Part shown: positions 1 through 5,749 of the stretch, piece after piece
Layout of the letters: the number at the start of each line of letters is the position of its first letter
Position numbering within the stretch: position 1 is the first letter of the stretch
NCBI GenBank assembly: GCA_019313025.1
Contig: JAFDCA010000376.1
Span: 1 to 5,795 of the forward strand
Source: Deltaproteobacteria bacterium
GTDB taxonomy: Bacteria; Desulfobacterota; Desulfobacteria; Desulfobacterales; UBA11574
Direction: 5' to 3'
Length of the DNA stretch: 5,795 nucleotides
Position numbers and translations under genes: made by a program
Notes under the pieces: generated by a model
The model's database searches: none
What the model saw: the letters and a program-made list of their open reading frames with translations, nothing else
Told to the model about the DNA's origin: nothing

Positions 1-95
1 CTCTTTTACGCGCTTTTGTCTGCGAGTTCTTGCAGATCTCAACGAAATTATCCGGCGGATGAAACGGAATGTTATTCTGACAATAGCTATAAATA

Positions 96-836
96 TTAAC
101 TGCTGACAAGTTCCTCAGGAATGTCGGCATTGGTGTATACCTTCTGGACATCATCGCAGTCTTCAAGGGTTTCCATCAATTTGATCATCTGCTCGGCTTC
201 CTTGCCCTGGAGATTCACGGTGGTCTGAGGAAACATGGTTATTTCTGCGGCAATGTAGGGGATCAATTCCTTTTCAATGGCTGTTTTCACAGCTTCAAAA
301 TCCTGGGGGGCGGTGAGGATTTCATAATTGCTGTCATCTTCTCTGACATCTTCGGCCCCGGCTTCAATGGCGGCTTCCATCAAAGCATCCTCATCAGCGG
401 CACGATTTTCAACAACAATATATCCTTTTTTTTCGAACATCCAGGCAACGCACCCAAGGGATCCGAGATTTCCTCCGGCCTTACTTAAAATGTGGCGGAT
501 ATCCGCTACCGCCCTGTTTTTGTTATCGGTGAGCGATTCAATATATATCGCTGCGCCGCCAGGACCATATCCTTCATAAATGCTTTCTTCATAATTGACC
601 CCTTCCAGTTCACCGGTTCCTTTTTTTATGGCCCTTTCGATATTATCTTTGGGCATGTTTTCGCTTTTTGCAGCCTGGATGGCTGTTCGTAGTCTTGGAT
701 TTGCATTGGGATCCCCACCGCCCATACGTGCTGCCACTGTAATTTCTTTAATGAGTTTTGTGAAAATTTTTCCACGCCTGGCATCTGTAATGCCTTTTTT
801 GTGTTTAATGCTAGACCACTTGCTGTGCCCTGACAT
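96..836 (-). CDS. yebC: YebC/PmpR (TACO1) family protein
   Basis: This is a full-length member of the YebC/PmpR/TACO1 family at 246 residues, the usual size. It begins with the family signature [13 protein letters not shown] (residues 3-15). It also keeps EGYGPGG (88-94), [14 protein letters not shown] (102-115), [17 protein letters not shown] (122-138) and the C-terminal [13 protein letters not shown] (224-236). Family members were long called transcriptional regulators; the human relative TACO1 and more recent bacterial work point to a translation role on ribosomes at difficult stretches such as proline runs. Which role applies here cannot be read from the sequence. The ATG start is firm: AGGAGG lies five bases upstream. 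In many bacteria yebC precedes ruvC, but no recognisable ruvC start is seen in the 95 bases left. A run of eight A on the coding strand (426-433) falls in codons 135-138. The gene is last in a minus-strand series after radA and rlmE. Confidence 0.97.
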   Translation of the reverse strand: MSGHSKWSSIKHKKGITDARRGKIFTKLIKEITVAARMGGGDPNANPRLRTAIQAAKSENMPKDNIERAIKKGTGELEGVNYEESIYEGYGPGGAAIYIESLTDNKNRAVADIRHILSKAGGNLGSLGCVAWMFEKKGYIVVENRAADEDALMEAAIEAGAEDVREDDSNYEILTAPQDFEAVKTAIEKELIPYIAAEITMFPQTTVNLQGKEAEQMIKLMETLEDCDDVQKVYTNADIPEELVSS

Positions 837-850
837 TTTATCCTCCTATT

Positions 851-890
851 TGTGGATTGGACCCACATCGATATCTCCACGACTCGTGGA
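851..890 (-). promoter_or_regulatory. yebC leader with alternative stem-loops
   Basis: In the sense of the yebC mRNA, four short complementary segments lie just upstream of the start. Segment 1 (TCCAC, 886-890) can pair with segment 2 (GTGGA, 876-880); together they form the near-perfect palindrome TCCACGAGTCGTGGA. Segment 3 (TGTGG, 863-867) can pair with segment 4 (CCACA, 851-855), giving a hairpin that ends three bases before the AGGAGG ribosome binding site (841-847). Segments 2 and 4 can also pair (GTGGA with TCCAC, 852-856), which would break the other two hairpins. The complementarity is seen directly; any regulatory role is inference. The palindrome alone could instead be a protein-binding operator. 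Confidence 0.35.
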
Positions 891-990
891 TGGACATTAT
901 TTATATGATCTTATATTAAAATTTTTCCGTCCCGCTAGGTTGAACTAAAATACCTGAAAATGTTAAGGCCGAAAATTGAGTAACAATATA

Positions 991-1593
991 TCATTTTTTT
1001 TCAAATGCGATAACATAAATTTCCTTACTGGCTTTTCGACTGCTTTTAGGCTTAAAAATTTTATGGTTCTTGAATACGGACCGAACCGAGTCTATAAATG
1101 TCTTGAAATCTTCTCCTTGAAAAATCTTGCAAACAAAGGATCCGCCGGCGATCAATGTCATTTGTGCAATGGACAGTGCCGTCCTGCAAAGATCAAAAGA
1201 TCGGGTGCTGTCCACAAATTTATTCCCTGTTGTGGATGGGGCCATGTCGCTGAGGACGACATTAAAATCTGTTCCAAGGGACTTGAAAAAATCATCACTC
1301 AATAATAAAATGTCAGCGGTGTAAACCCTGACATGGGAAGGAACATTCACGGTAACCGGTTCGAGATCGATGCCGATAACCCGCCCTGTGTTTCCCGTCA
1401 GATCAGCCGAATACAGAAGCCATGATCCTGGCGCACACCCCAGATCCAGAACGTTGTTTCCCTTTTTTATAATAGTGTATTTTTTTTGTATTTCCTGAAG
1501 TTTGTAGACGGATCGGGCTGGAAATCGTTCCCTTTTTGCCCGCTGAGTATAATGATCTTGCCATTGCTTATGTTTTTTTGTGAATCGTTTCAT
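991..1593 (-). CDS. rlmE: 23S rRNA (uridine-2552-2'-O)-methyltransferase RlmE (FtsJ/RrmJ)
   Basis: The product is a Rossmann-fold SAM-dependent methyltransferase of the RlmE/FtsJ family, which methylates the 2'-OH of U2552 in the A-loop of 23S rRNA late in 50S assembly. Numbered from the ATG at 1593 (200 residues), the SAM motif DLGCAPGSW is at 50-58. The K-D-K-E catalytic tetrad is complete: K31 in RSVYKL, D116 in LSDMAP, K156 in FVCKIFQG and E191 in SKEIYV. The N-terminus is short and basic, as is common in the family. A TTG codon two codons upstream (1597-1599) is also possible and would lie two bases after the radA stop. I chose the ATG because TTG is rarer; no clear Shine-Dalgarno sequence separates the two options. 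Starting inside the radA junction without its own binding site suggests translational coupling to radA. Function is very likely; the exact start is uncertain by two codons. Confidence 0.95.
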   Translation of the reverse strand: MKRFTKKHKQWQDHYTQRAKRERFPARSVYKLQEIQKKYTIIKKGNNVLDLGCAPGSWLLYSADLTGNTGRVIGIDLEPVTVNVPSHVRVYTADILLLSDDFFKSLGTDFNVVLSDMAPSTTGNKFVDSTRSFDLCRTALSIAQMTLIAGGSFVCKIFQGEDFKTFIDSVRSVFKNHKIFKPKSSRKASKEIYVIAFEKK

Positions 1594-1601
1594 GGCCAAA
1601 A

Positions 1602-2972
1602 TTAAAACAGGTTTTCAATAGCTTCTGATACGGTTTTTACGCCGATGAGTTTTATGCCTTTCATTCGGGTGGTCCGTTTGAGGTTGCTTTGCGGCACAAG
1701 ACATCGGTTAAACCCCATTTTTTTTGCTTCGGCAACCCTGTTTTCGACATGCCCGATGGCCCTGACTTCACCGGTTAGACCGATTTCACCCAAAATAATG
1801 GTCCCTTTTTGAATGGGTCGGTCTAAAAAGCTCGAGGCAACAGCAGCTACGATTCCCATGTCGACAGCTGGTTCGTCTATCTTAACCCCCCCGGCGACGT
1901 TGATAAAGATGTCGTGTCCCATCAAATGCATGCCCAGCTTTTTTTCCATCACTGCAACCAGCAGGGCAACCCGGTTGTGATCGATTCCCAAAATGGTTCT
2001 TCGAGGATTACCGAAGCTTGTGCTGCTTGCAAGGGCCTGAAGTTCGACGAGGATCGGCCTTGTTCCTTCCATGCTGGCCGTAACCACGGAGCCTGGGACG
2101 TTTTCAGGTCGTTCGGAAAGAAATACGGCTGATGGGTTGGTCACTTCATTGAGACCACTTTCATTCATTTCAAATACACCGATTTCATTGGTTGATCCGA
2201 ACCTGTTCTTTACCGCTCTGAGAATGCGGAACACGTGGTTGCGATCACCTTCAAAGTAAAGCACGGTATCGACCATATGTTCTAAAAGTCTCGGTCCGGC
2301 AATTGCGCCGTCTTTAGTTACGTGTCCCACCAGGAATACGGGTGTTCCGGTTTTCTTGGCCATGAGCATGAGTTGCATGGTAGATTCCCTTACCTGAGTA
2401 ACACTCCCGGGAGCAGAGGTTAAGTCAGAGCAGAACATGGTCTGGATTGAATCAATTACCATTACATGTGGTTGAACAGATCCAGTCATCAGCAGGATCG
2501 ATTCCATATCATTTTCTGAAACGACCATCAAGTTCGGCGATACTGCGGCCAGTCTCTGGCTGCGTAACCGCATCTGGCGCTCTGATTCCTCTCCGGAAAC
2601 GTACAGTACCTTTGAACCTTTTTCAGCAATACCATACAATGCCTGAAGCATAAGGGTCGATTTTCCGATTCCTGGATCTCCCCCAATCAGGATCAGGGTG
2701 CCAGGGACAAGCCCGCCGCCCAAAACCCGGTCAAATTCTTTGATTCCGGTTAAAAGACGTTCTTCGGGATCAAGGGCAATGGCGTCCATGGGAACCGGTT
2801 TTGTCTGGGATGAAGATAAAATCCGGCGAGAGCCTTGTACAGGTTTGACTGTTTTTATTTCTTCCACAAAGCTTTGCCACTGTCCGCAGTCAGGGCACTT
2901 GCCCATCCATTTAGGTGTCTGATAACCACAGGTCTGACAGGAAAATACGGTTTTTAAAGTTTTATTCATCAT
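1602..2972 (-). CDS. radA: DNA repair protein RadA (Sms), RecA-like branch-migration ATPase
   Basis: RadA is a RecA-like ATPase that promotes branch migration and processing of recombination intermediates, and it acts as a DnaB-type hexameric helicase in some bacteria. The 456 residues match the usual 450-460. In order: a four-cysteine zinc finger (C12, C15, C26, C29 in CQTCGY...CPDCG); a RecA-like core with Walker A GGDPGIGKST (97-106), SGEES (126-130) and Walker B MVIDS (171-175); the RadA-specific KNRFG motif (255-259); and a C-terminal Lon-protease-like domain from about 290 with DMGIVAAVASS (371-381) and GEIGLTGEVRAIGHVENR (395-412). All domains are intact. The start has two consecutive ATG codons, the first at 2970-2972, with no convincing Shine-Dalgarno sequence ahead of either. 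It is the first gene of the minus-strand block and is divergent from the phosphatase gene across a short AT-rich gap. Confidence 0.98.
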   Translation of the reverse strand: MMNKTLKTVFSCQTCGYQTPKWMGKCPDCGQWQSFVEEIKTVKPVQGSRRILSSSQTKPVPMDAIALDPEERLLTGIKEFDRVLGGGLVPGTLILIGGDPGIGKSTLMLQALYGIAEKGSKVLYVSGEESERQMRLRSQRLAAVSPNLMVVSENDMESILLMTGSVQPHVMVIDSIQTMFCSDLTSAPGSVTQVRESTMQLMLMAKKTGTPVFLVGHVTKDGAIAGPRLLEHMVDTVLYFEGDRNHVFRILRAVKNRFGSTNEIGVFEMNESGLNEVTNPSAVFLSERPENVPGSVVTASMEGTRPILVELQALASSTSFGNPRRTILGIDHNRVALLVAVMEKKLGMHLMGHDIFINVAGGVKIDEPAVDMGIVAAVASSFLDRPIQKGTIILGEIGLTGEVRAIGHVENRVAEAKKMGFNRCLVPQSNLKRTTRMKGIKLIGVKTVSEAIENLF

Positions 2973-3096
2973 GCAACATGAGGTTAAAAAAAGTTAAAAT
3001 AAAGAACACGCTGTCAAGTTTTGATGCGATAAGGGTTTGACAAAATCATTCATAACATGTCATTTTAAACGGATCAATAAGTCTCTTACCGTATCA
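2973..3096. promoter_or_regulatory. Divergent intergenic region between radA and the PHP phosphatase
   Basis: This AT-rich 124-base gap must hold start signals for both transcription directions. A perfect TTGACA lies on each strand: on the minus strand at 3012-3017 (pointing toward radA) and on the plus strand at 3037-3042 (pointing toward the phosphatase). Neither has a good TATAAT-like hexamer at 16-18 bases, so they are only candidate -35 elements. The two hexamers also form an inverted repeat with a 19-base spacer. No terminator or RNA gene is seen here. Confidence 0.35.
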
Positions 3097-3894
3097 ATGA
3101 TTGATTACCACCTGCATACATTGTTTTGTAACCATGCCTCCGGCAGTATGGAACATTATATCCAAAGTGCTATCGGTTCAGGGCTTGAAGAGATCTGTTT
3201 TTTGGATCATCTGACCATCCAGAAAGCAAAACCCAGGCTTTCCATGACACCCTTGGAGATCTCTTGTTATTTTCATGCTATCCAGGTTTTGAAACAAAAA
3301 TATAGAAATAAGATCAGCATCAAAGCCGGCCTTGAGATGGATTTTAATCCGGTTTACATTGATTTTTTTCAGGATATTATCGAGACTTTTGCGTTTGATG
3401 TTATTGCCGCTTCGTTACATTTTCCGGGCGGCTTGGATATCGTCAGCCACCGTTCAGCATGGCGTCATAGGGAAAAAGATATCGATGAGGTCTATGAACT
3501 TTATTTCGATCATCTCAAAAAGATGCTGGATTATCAATATTTTGATGTGATATGCCATATCGATCTCATAAAAAAATTCGGTCAAAAACCTTCGAGGTCT
3601 TTTGAAAAACAATTCGATGAGATACTGTCGGTCATAAACGATAATGATATCACCTTGGAGGTTAACACTAGCGGTTATGACCATCCGGCCGGAGACATTT
3701 ACCCCTCTTTGGAGATACTTAAAAAATGCCATGAACTGGGTATTCGCATTACTTTGGGTTCAGATGCGCATCACCCAGCCGATGTGGGCGGCCACTATGA
3801 AAGGGTCGTACCGATGCTTTTATCTATCGGATACAAAAAACTGGCTACTTTTACAAAACGAAAGCGTGATGAAATTCCAATAACCTTAAAATAG
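3097..3894 (+). CDS. PHP-domain phosphatase, histidinol-phosphatase (HisJ/HisK) family
   Basis: The product belongs to the polymerase-and-histidinol-phosphatase (PHP) superfamily and most resembles HisJ/HisK-type histidinol-phosphate phosphatases, which remove phosphate from L-histidinol phosphate in histidine synthesis. From the ATG at 3097 it has 265 residues, close to the usual size. Metal-ligand motifs appear in order: DYHLHT (H5, H7) followed by H13; LDH (D37, H38); GLEMDF (E80); ASLHFPGG (H108); CHIDLIKKFG (H154); LEVNTSG (188-193); and GSDAHHPADVG (D223, H225). All positions expected for a trinuclear metal centre are present. The frame stays open upstream to a TTG at 3037, but the family normally begins right at M-x-DYHxHT, and that TTG is part of a TTGACA -35-like hexamer, so the ATG is preferred although its Shine-Dalgarno sequence is poor. 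No other his genes are nearby, so the exact substrate is not proven. Confidence 0.88.
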   Translation: MIDYHLHTLFCNHASGSMEHYIQSAIGSGLEEICFLDHLTIQKAKPRLSMTPLEISCYFHAIQVLKQKYRNKISIKAGLEMDFNPVYIDFFQDIIETFAFDVIAASLHFPGGLDIVSHRSAWRHREKDIDEVYELYFDHLKKMLDYQYFDVICHIDLIKKFGQKPSRSFEKQFDEILSVINDNDITLEVNTSGYDHPAGDIYPSLEILKKCHELGIRITLGSDAHHPADVGGHYERVVPMLLSIGYKKLATFTKRKRDEIPITLK

Positions 3895-3945
3895 CACAAC
3901 AAACTTGATAACCATATCATAAAAAAAGCAAAACGAAAGGTTCAA

Positions 3946-4848
3946 ATGTCTCTTTTTAGAATAACAGCCAAAGAACATACTATTTTTTTTGTGGGTATAT
4001 TGATACTCACCGTCATTACCGTCATTTTCGTTTCAAAAAATGCAGTCGGATCAAAAAACAGAAACAACTATTTTGAATCGCTTCAAAAGCGACTGGTTGA
4101 AGATGGTCTTGATAAACATCGTATTTCCGAGCTTTACAAAAGGCCCGAGGTGTATTTCGAAACAAAAGGGGTATCCCGATTTTTAGTCCACCGTGAAGCT
4201 TCGTTAAATTACCATCAGTTTACAAGTAAAAAATCGATTCGTAATGCTTTAAAATATATGGAGCAGCATCAACAAATTCTTGAATTGACCGAAAAAGCCT
4301 ACGGTGTCGATAAAGAGGTTATTACGGCCATTATCTTGGTGGAAACCCGCTTAGGGATTTTGCTCGGAGGGCCGTCTGTACTCAATACGCTCTCCACAAT
4401 GGCGGCACTGGCAGACCCTGACGTCCGCAATATGTTCTGGGGCAAGGTTTCAAAGTCAAGCCGGCTCACTCGTGAGCAGTTCGACAAATGGGTGAAAAGA
4501 AAGTCTTCATGGGCTTATAAAGAACTCAAAGCCTTTTTGAAATATACTGCTAAAGAAAATATGGATCCTGCCGCTGTTTCCGGATCTTATTCAGGGGCCT
4601 TGGGAATTGGCCAGTTCATGCCGACCAACATTCTTGCTTTTGCACAAGATGGCGATAATAATGATAGCATCGATGTTTTTAATCACTCGGATGCCATAGC
4701 CAGTATCGCAAATTATTTAAAACATTACGGATGGTATCCTGGAATCGACGGTAAAAAGGCCTACAAAGTCATTTATCATTATAACCACAGCCGGCAGTAT
4801 GTGGATACGATATTGAAAGTATCGGCGCTATTAAAATCTAAAGCCTAA
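3946..4848 (+). CDS. Membrane-anchored lytic murein transglycosylase, MltB-like (GH103/SLT_2)
   Basis: The product resembles MltB-type lytic transglycosylases, which cleave the MurNAc-GlcNAc bond of peptidoglycan and leave a 1,6-anhydroMurNAc end. It has 300 residues, somewhat shorter than E. coli MltB. Residues about 12-29 form one hydrophobic segment preceded by basic residues, so it is probably a signal anchor with the enzyme in the periplasm. There is no lipobox cysteine, unlike E. coli MltB. The catalytic glutamate is probably E133 in ILVETRLG. The substrate-groove motif GSYSGALGIGQFMPT is at 213-227, and YNHSRQYVDTIL (279-290) matches the YNxSxxYV motif near the family's C-terminus. GAAAGG lies five bases before the ATG. 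The gene starts 51 bases after the phosphatase stop and may share its transcript. It is followed after 11 bases by a small membrane protein gene. Confidence 0.9.
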   Translation: MSLFRITAKEHTIFFVGILILTVITVIFVSKNAVGSKNRNNYFESLQKRLVEDGLDKHRISELYKRPEVYFETKGVSRFLVHREASLNYHQFTSKKSIRNALKYMEQHQQILELTEKAYGVDKEVITAIILVETRLGILLGGPSVLNTLSTMAALADPDVRNMFWGKVSKSSRLTREQFDKWVKRKSSWAYKELKAFLKYTAKENMDPAAVSGSYSGALGIGQFMPTNILAFAQDGDNNDSIDVFNHSDAIASIANYLKHYGWYPGIDGKKAYKVIYHYNHSRQYVDTILKVSALLKSKA

Positions 4849-4859
4849 AAGGACCTATA

Positions 4860-5075
4860 TTGGATACGGCGACTGTAATTTTCTGGATAAAAATCAGCGT
4901 GGTGTTTTACCTGTTGACGGTATTGGCCATTGTTGACATTGTGCGCAAGGATTTCGGAACCATCGGCAAGAAAGCCCTCTGGGGAATCATTGCCATGATT
5001 CCGTTTGTCGGGTGGCTGATTTATTTGATATTTGGGTTCAGAAAGGGTAAGAAGCCGATACATGGGGATGAGTGA
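4860..5075 (+). CDS. Small two-helix membrane protein, PLDc_N-like
   Basis: This gene encodes a 71-residue protein with a TTG start. The start is supported by AAGGA six bases upstream (4849-4853), and the gene follows the transglycosylase stop by 11 bases, so the two are probably co-transcribed. Two hydrophobic segments are visible, about residues 7-26 and 39-60, joined by a short basic loop (RKDFGTIGKK) and ended by a charged tail. The pattern VDIVRKDF, then KALWGIIAMIPFVGWLIYLIFG, resembles the PLDc_N domain found at the N-terminus of cardiolipin synthases and as free-standing short membrane proteins. No phospholipase HKD motif is present, so it is not itself an enzyme of that type. Its function is unknown; a link to the cell envelope is inferred from the neighbour only. 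A longer frame on the opposite strand over the same DNA has no comparable support. Confidence 0.8.
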   Translation: MDTATVIFWIKISVVFYLLTVLAIVDIVRKDFGTIGKKALWGIIAMIPFVGWLIYLIFGFRKGKKPIHGDE

Positions 5076-5080
5076 ATTCC

Positions 5081-5125
5081 TGAATCTTGCATTAAAATTG
5101 CTTAGATCTTTTAGCGCAAAATTCA
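5081..5125 (+). other. Imperfect stem-loop after the PLDc_N-like gene
   Basis: TGAATCTTGC (5081-5090) pairs with GCAAAATTCA (5116-5125) over ten positions with one C-A mismatch. Inside the loop, TAAAA (5093-5097) can pair with TTTTA (5109-5113). The structure starts five bases after the gene's stop. It is AT-rich and is not followed by a clean run of T, so it is a weak candidate for a terminator or a 3'-end processing and stability element rather than a typical intrinsic terminator. Confidence 0.3.
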
Positions 5126-5140
5126 GTGGATAAATATTAT

Positions 5141-5167
5141 TTGACAACCTGAACTGTTTTCTATAAT
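5141..5167 (+). promoter_or_regulatory. Sigma-70-type promoter of tRNA-Glu
   Basis: TTGACA (5141-5146) and TATAAT (5162-5167) are both perfect matches to the housekeeping consensus, separated by 15 bases, which is shorter than the optimal 17. Transcription would be expected to start near 5174, leaving a leader of roughly nine bases before the mature tRNA begins at 5183. Position and strand fit a stable-RNA promoter. The short spacer may lower its strength. Confidence 0.7.
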
Positions 5168-5182
5168 CATATGTTTTTTGAA

Positions 5183-5257
5183 GGTCCCATCGTCTAGCGG
5201 TTAGGACGCCGGCCTCTCACGCCGGTAACGCGGGTTCGATCCCCGCTGGGATCACCA
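5183..5257 (+). tRNA. tRNA-Glu (anticodon CTC)
   Basis: The sequence folds into a complete cloverleaf. The acceptor stem pairs GGTCCCA (5183-5189) with TGGGATC (5247-5253), including one G-U pair. The D-arm is GTC...GAC. The anticodon stem CCGGC/GCCGG encloses the loop CTCTCAC with anticodon CTC at 5216-5218, reading GAG (glutamate). The T-arm GCGGG/CCCGC encloses TTCGATC (5235-5241). The discriminator base is A (5254) and the CCA end is encoded (5255-5257). The gene stands alone with its own promoter upstream and a hairpin just downstream. I saw no repeated copy of its 3' end within the window, so there is no sign here of an integrated element using it as an attachment site. Confidence 0.97.
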
Positions 5258-5265
5258 AAAATATC

Positions 5266-5297
5266 AAGGGATGGGTCACCTAAATGACCAATCCCTT
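5266..5297. terminator. Probable bidirectional terminator hairpin
   Basis: AAGGGAT (5266-5272) pairs with ATCCCTT (5291-5297), and GGTCA (5274-5278) pairs with TGACC (5285-5289), with a single G-A mismatch between the two parts and a six-base loop. On the plus strand the hairpin is followed by TGTTTGGTTG, a modest T-rich tail suited to ending the tRNA-Glu transcript. On the minus strand it is followed by GATATTTTTGG, a better T run, so it could also end transcription of the convergent gene that stops at 5389. The location between converging transcripts fits this double role. Confidence 0.6.
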
Positions 5298-5388
5298 TGT
5301 TTGGTTGCTGATGGTTGTGTAAGAACCTTTTATATCCAGTTCAGAATTTTCCGGTTTGCTTTTCTTTTGTTTCTCGGCATCATCCAGT

Positions 5389-5640
5389 TCAGTTTGGGTG
5401 TTTGACCGATACGGCGTGGTGTGTCTGATCTTCAGTATTCGTTGCTTGCGCTTCTAATAACATTTTTTCGGATTCAAAGATGAGTTCCTCAACTTTCTTA
5501 AGTATGATTTCTAATCTAACCTTTTGATTATCTTCAAATTCATCCCACTTTTTGAAAATTTGTCCTGTTGCACTTGATCCAAGATAAACATCAGTTCCGA
5601 TAGAAATTTCAAGTTCAGAGTTTTCAGATTTAATGATCAT
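5389..5640 (-). CDS. Unrecognised small acidic helical protein (83 aa)
   Basis: I do not recognise this protein. From the ATG at 5640 it has 83 residues: a short polar N-terminal part that looks beta-forming (IIKSENSELEISIGTDVYLG), then a charged amphipathic helix-like stretch from about 30 to 66 (KKWDEFEDNQKVRLEIILKK continuing to EAQ) that could form a coiled coil, and a polar histidine-containing tail. There is no signal peptide, membrane segment or cysteine. The frame runs upstream to 5745, but the ATG at 5640 has GGAG eight bases ahead while the upstream ATGs lack a binding site, and the added residues look like translated AT-rich spacer. The gene converges on tRNA-Glu and may share the hairpin terminator at 5266-5297. 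It is a plausible real gene judging by its start signal and composition; its function is unknown. Confidence 0.55.
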   Translation of the reverse strand: MIIKSENSELEISIGTDVYLGSSATGQIFKKWDEFEDNQKVRLEIILKKVEELIFESEKMLLEAQATNTEDQTHHAVSVKHPN

Positions 5641-5749
5641 TGTATCGTCTCCGTCTAACATAAAGTTGTTTTTTGAAAAAATTGTTGGAAAAATTAAATG
5701 ATGTGTTGGAGGTTCAAAAACCGTGCACAAAAAACAATAGAACAATTTA

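Noticed and set aside
1..106. Possible 3' end of a plus-strand gene (frame 2, stop TGA at 104-106) or continuation of the minus-strand block, for example ruvC
   Set aside because: More than one frame is open across these 95 bases and none gives a recognisable motif. No RuvC-like start is visible on the minus strand. A five-base stem at 19-23/32-36 lacks a T run, so it is not called a terminator.
626..880. An 84-codon minus-strand frame overlapping yebC and its leader
   Set aside because: It lies in another frame of a clear yebC gene and shows no domain, and it would compete with the strong yebC ribosome binding site.
3037..3096. N-terminal extension of the PHP phosphatase from the TTG at 3037
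   Set aside because: The 20 added residues have no family counterpart, the PHP motif normally sits at the very N-terminus, and the TTG forms part of a TTGACA hexamer.
4845..5147. A 100-codon minus-strand frame opposite the PLDc_N-like gene
   Set aside because: The plus-strand frame has a good ribosome binding site, fits the spacing after the transglycosylase gene and encodes a coherent two-helix membrane protein; the opposite frame shows no domain pattern and runs into the intergenic hairpin and the tRNA promoter region.
5641..5745. N-terminal extension of the 83-residue protein to 118 residues
   Set aside because: The upstream ATGs lack Shine-Dalgarno sequences, while the ATG at 5640 has GGAG at suitable spacing; the extra residues look like AT-rich spacer translated by chance.
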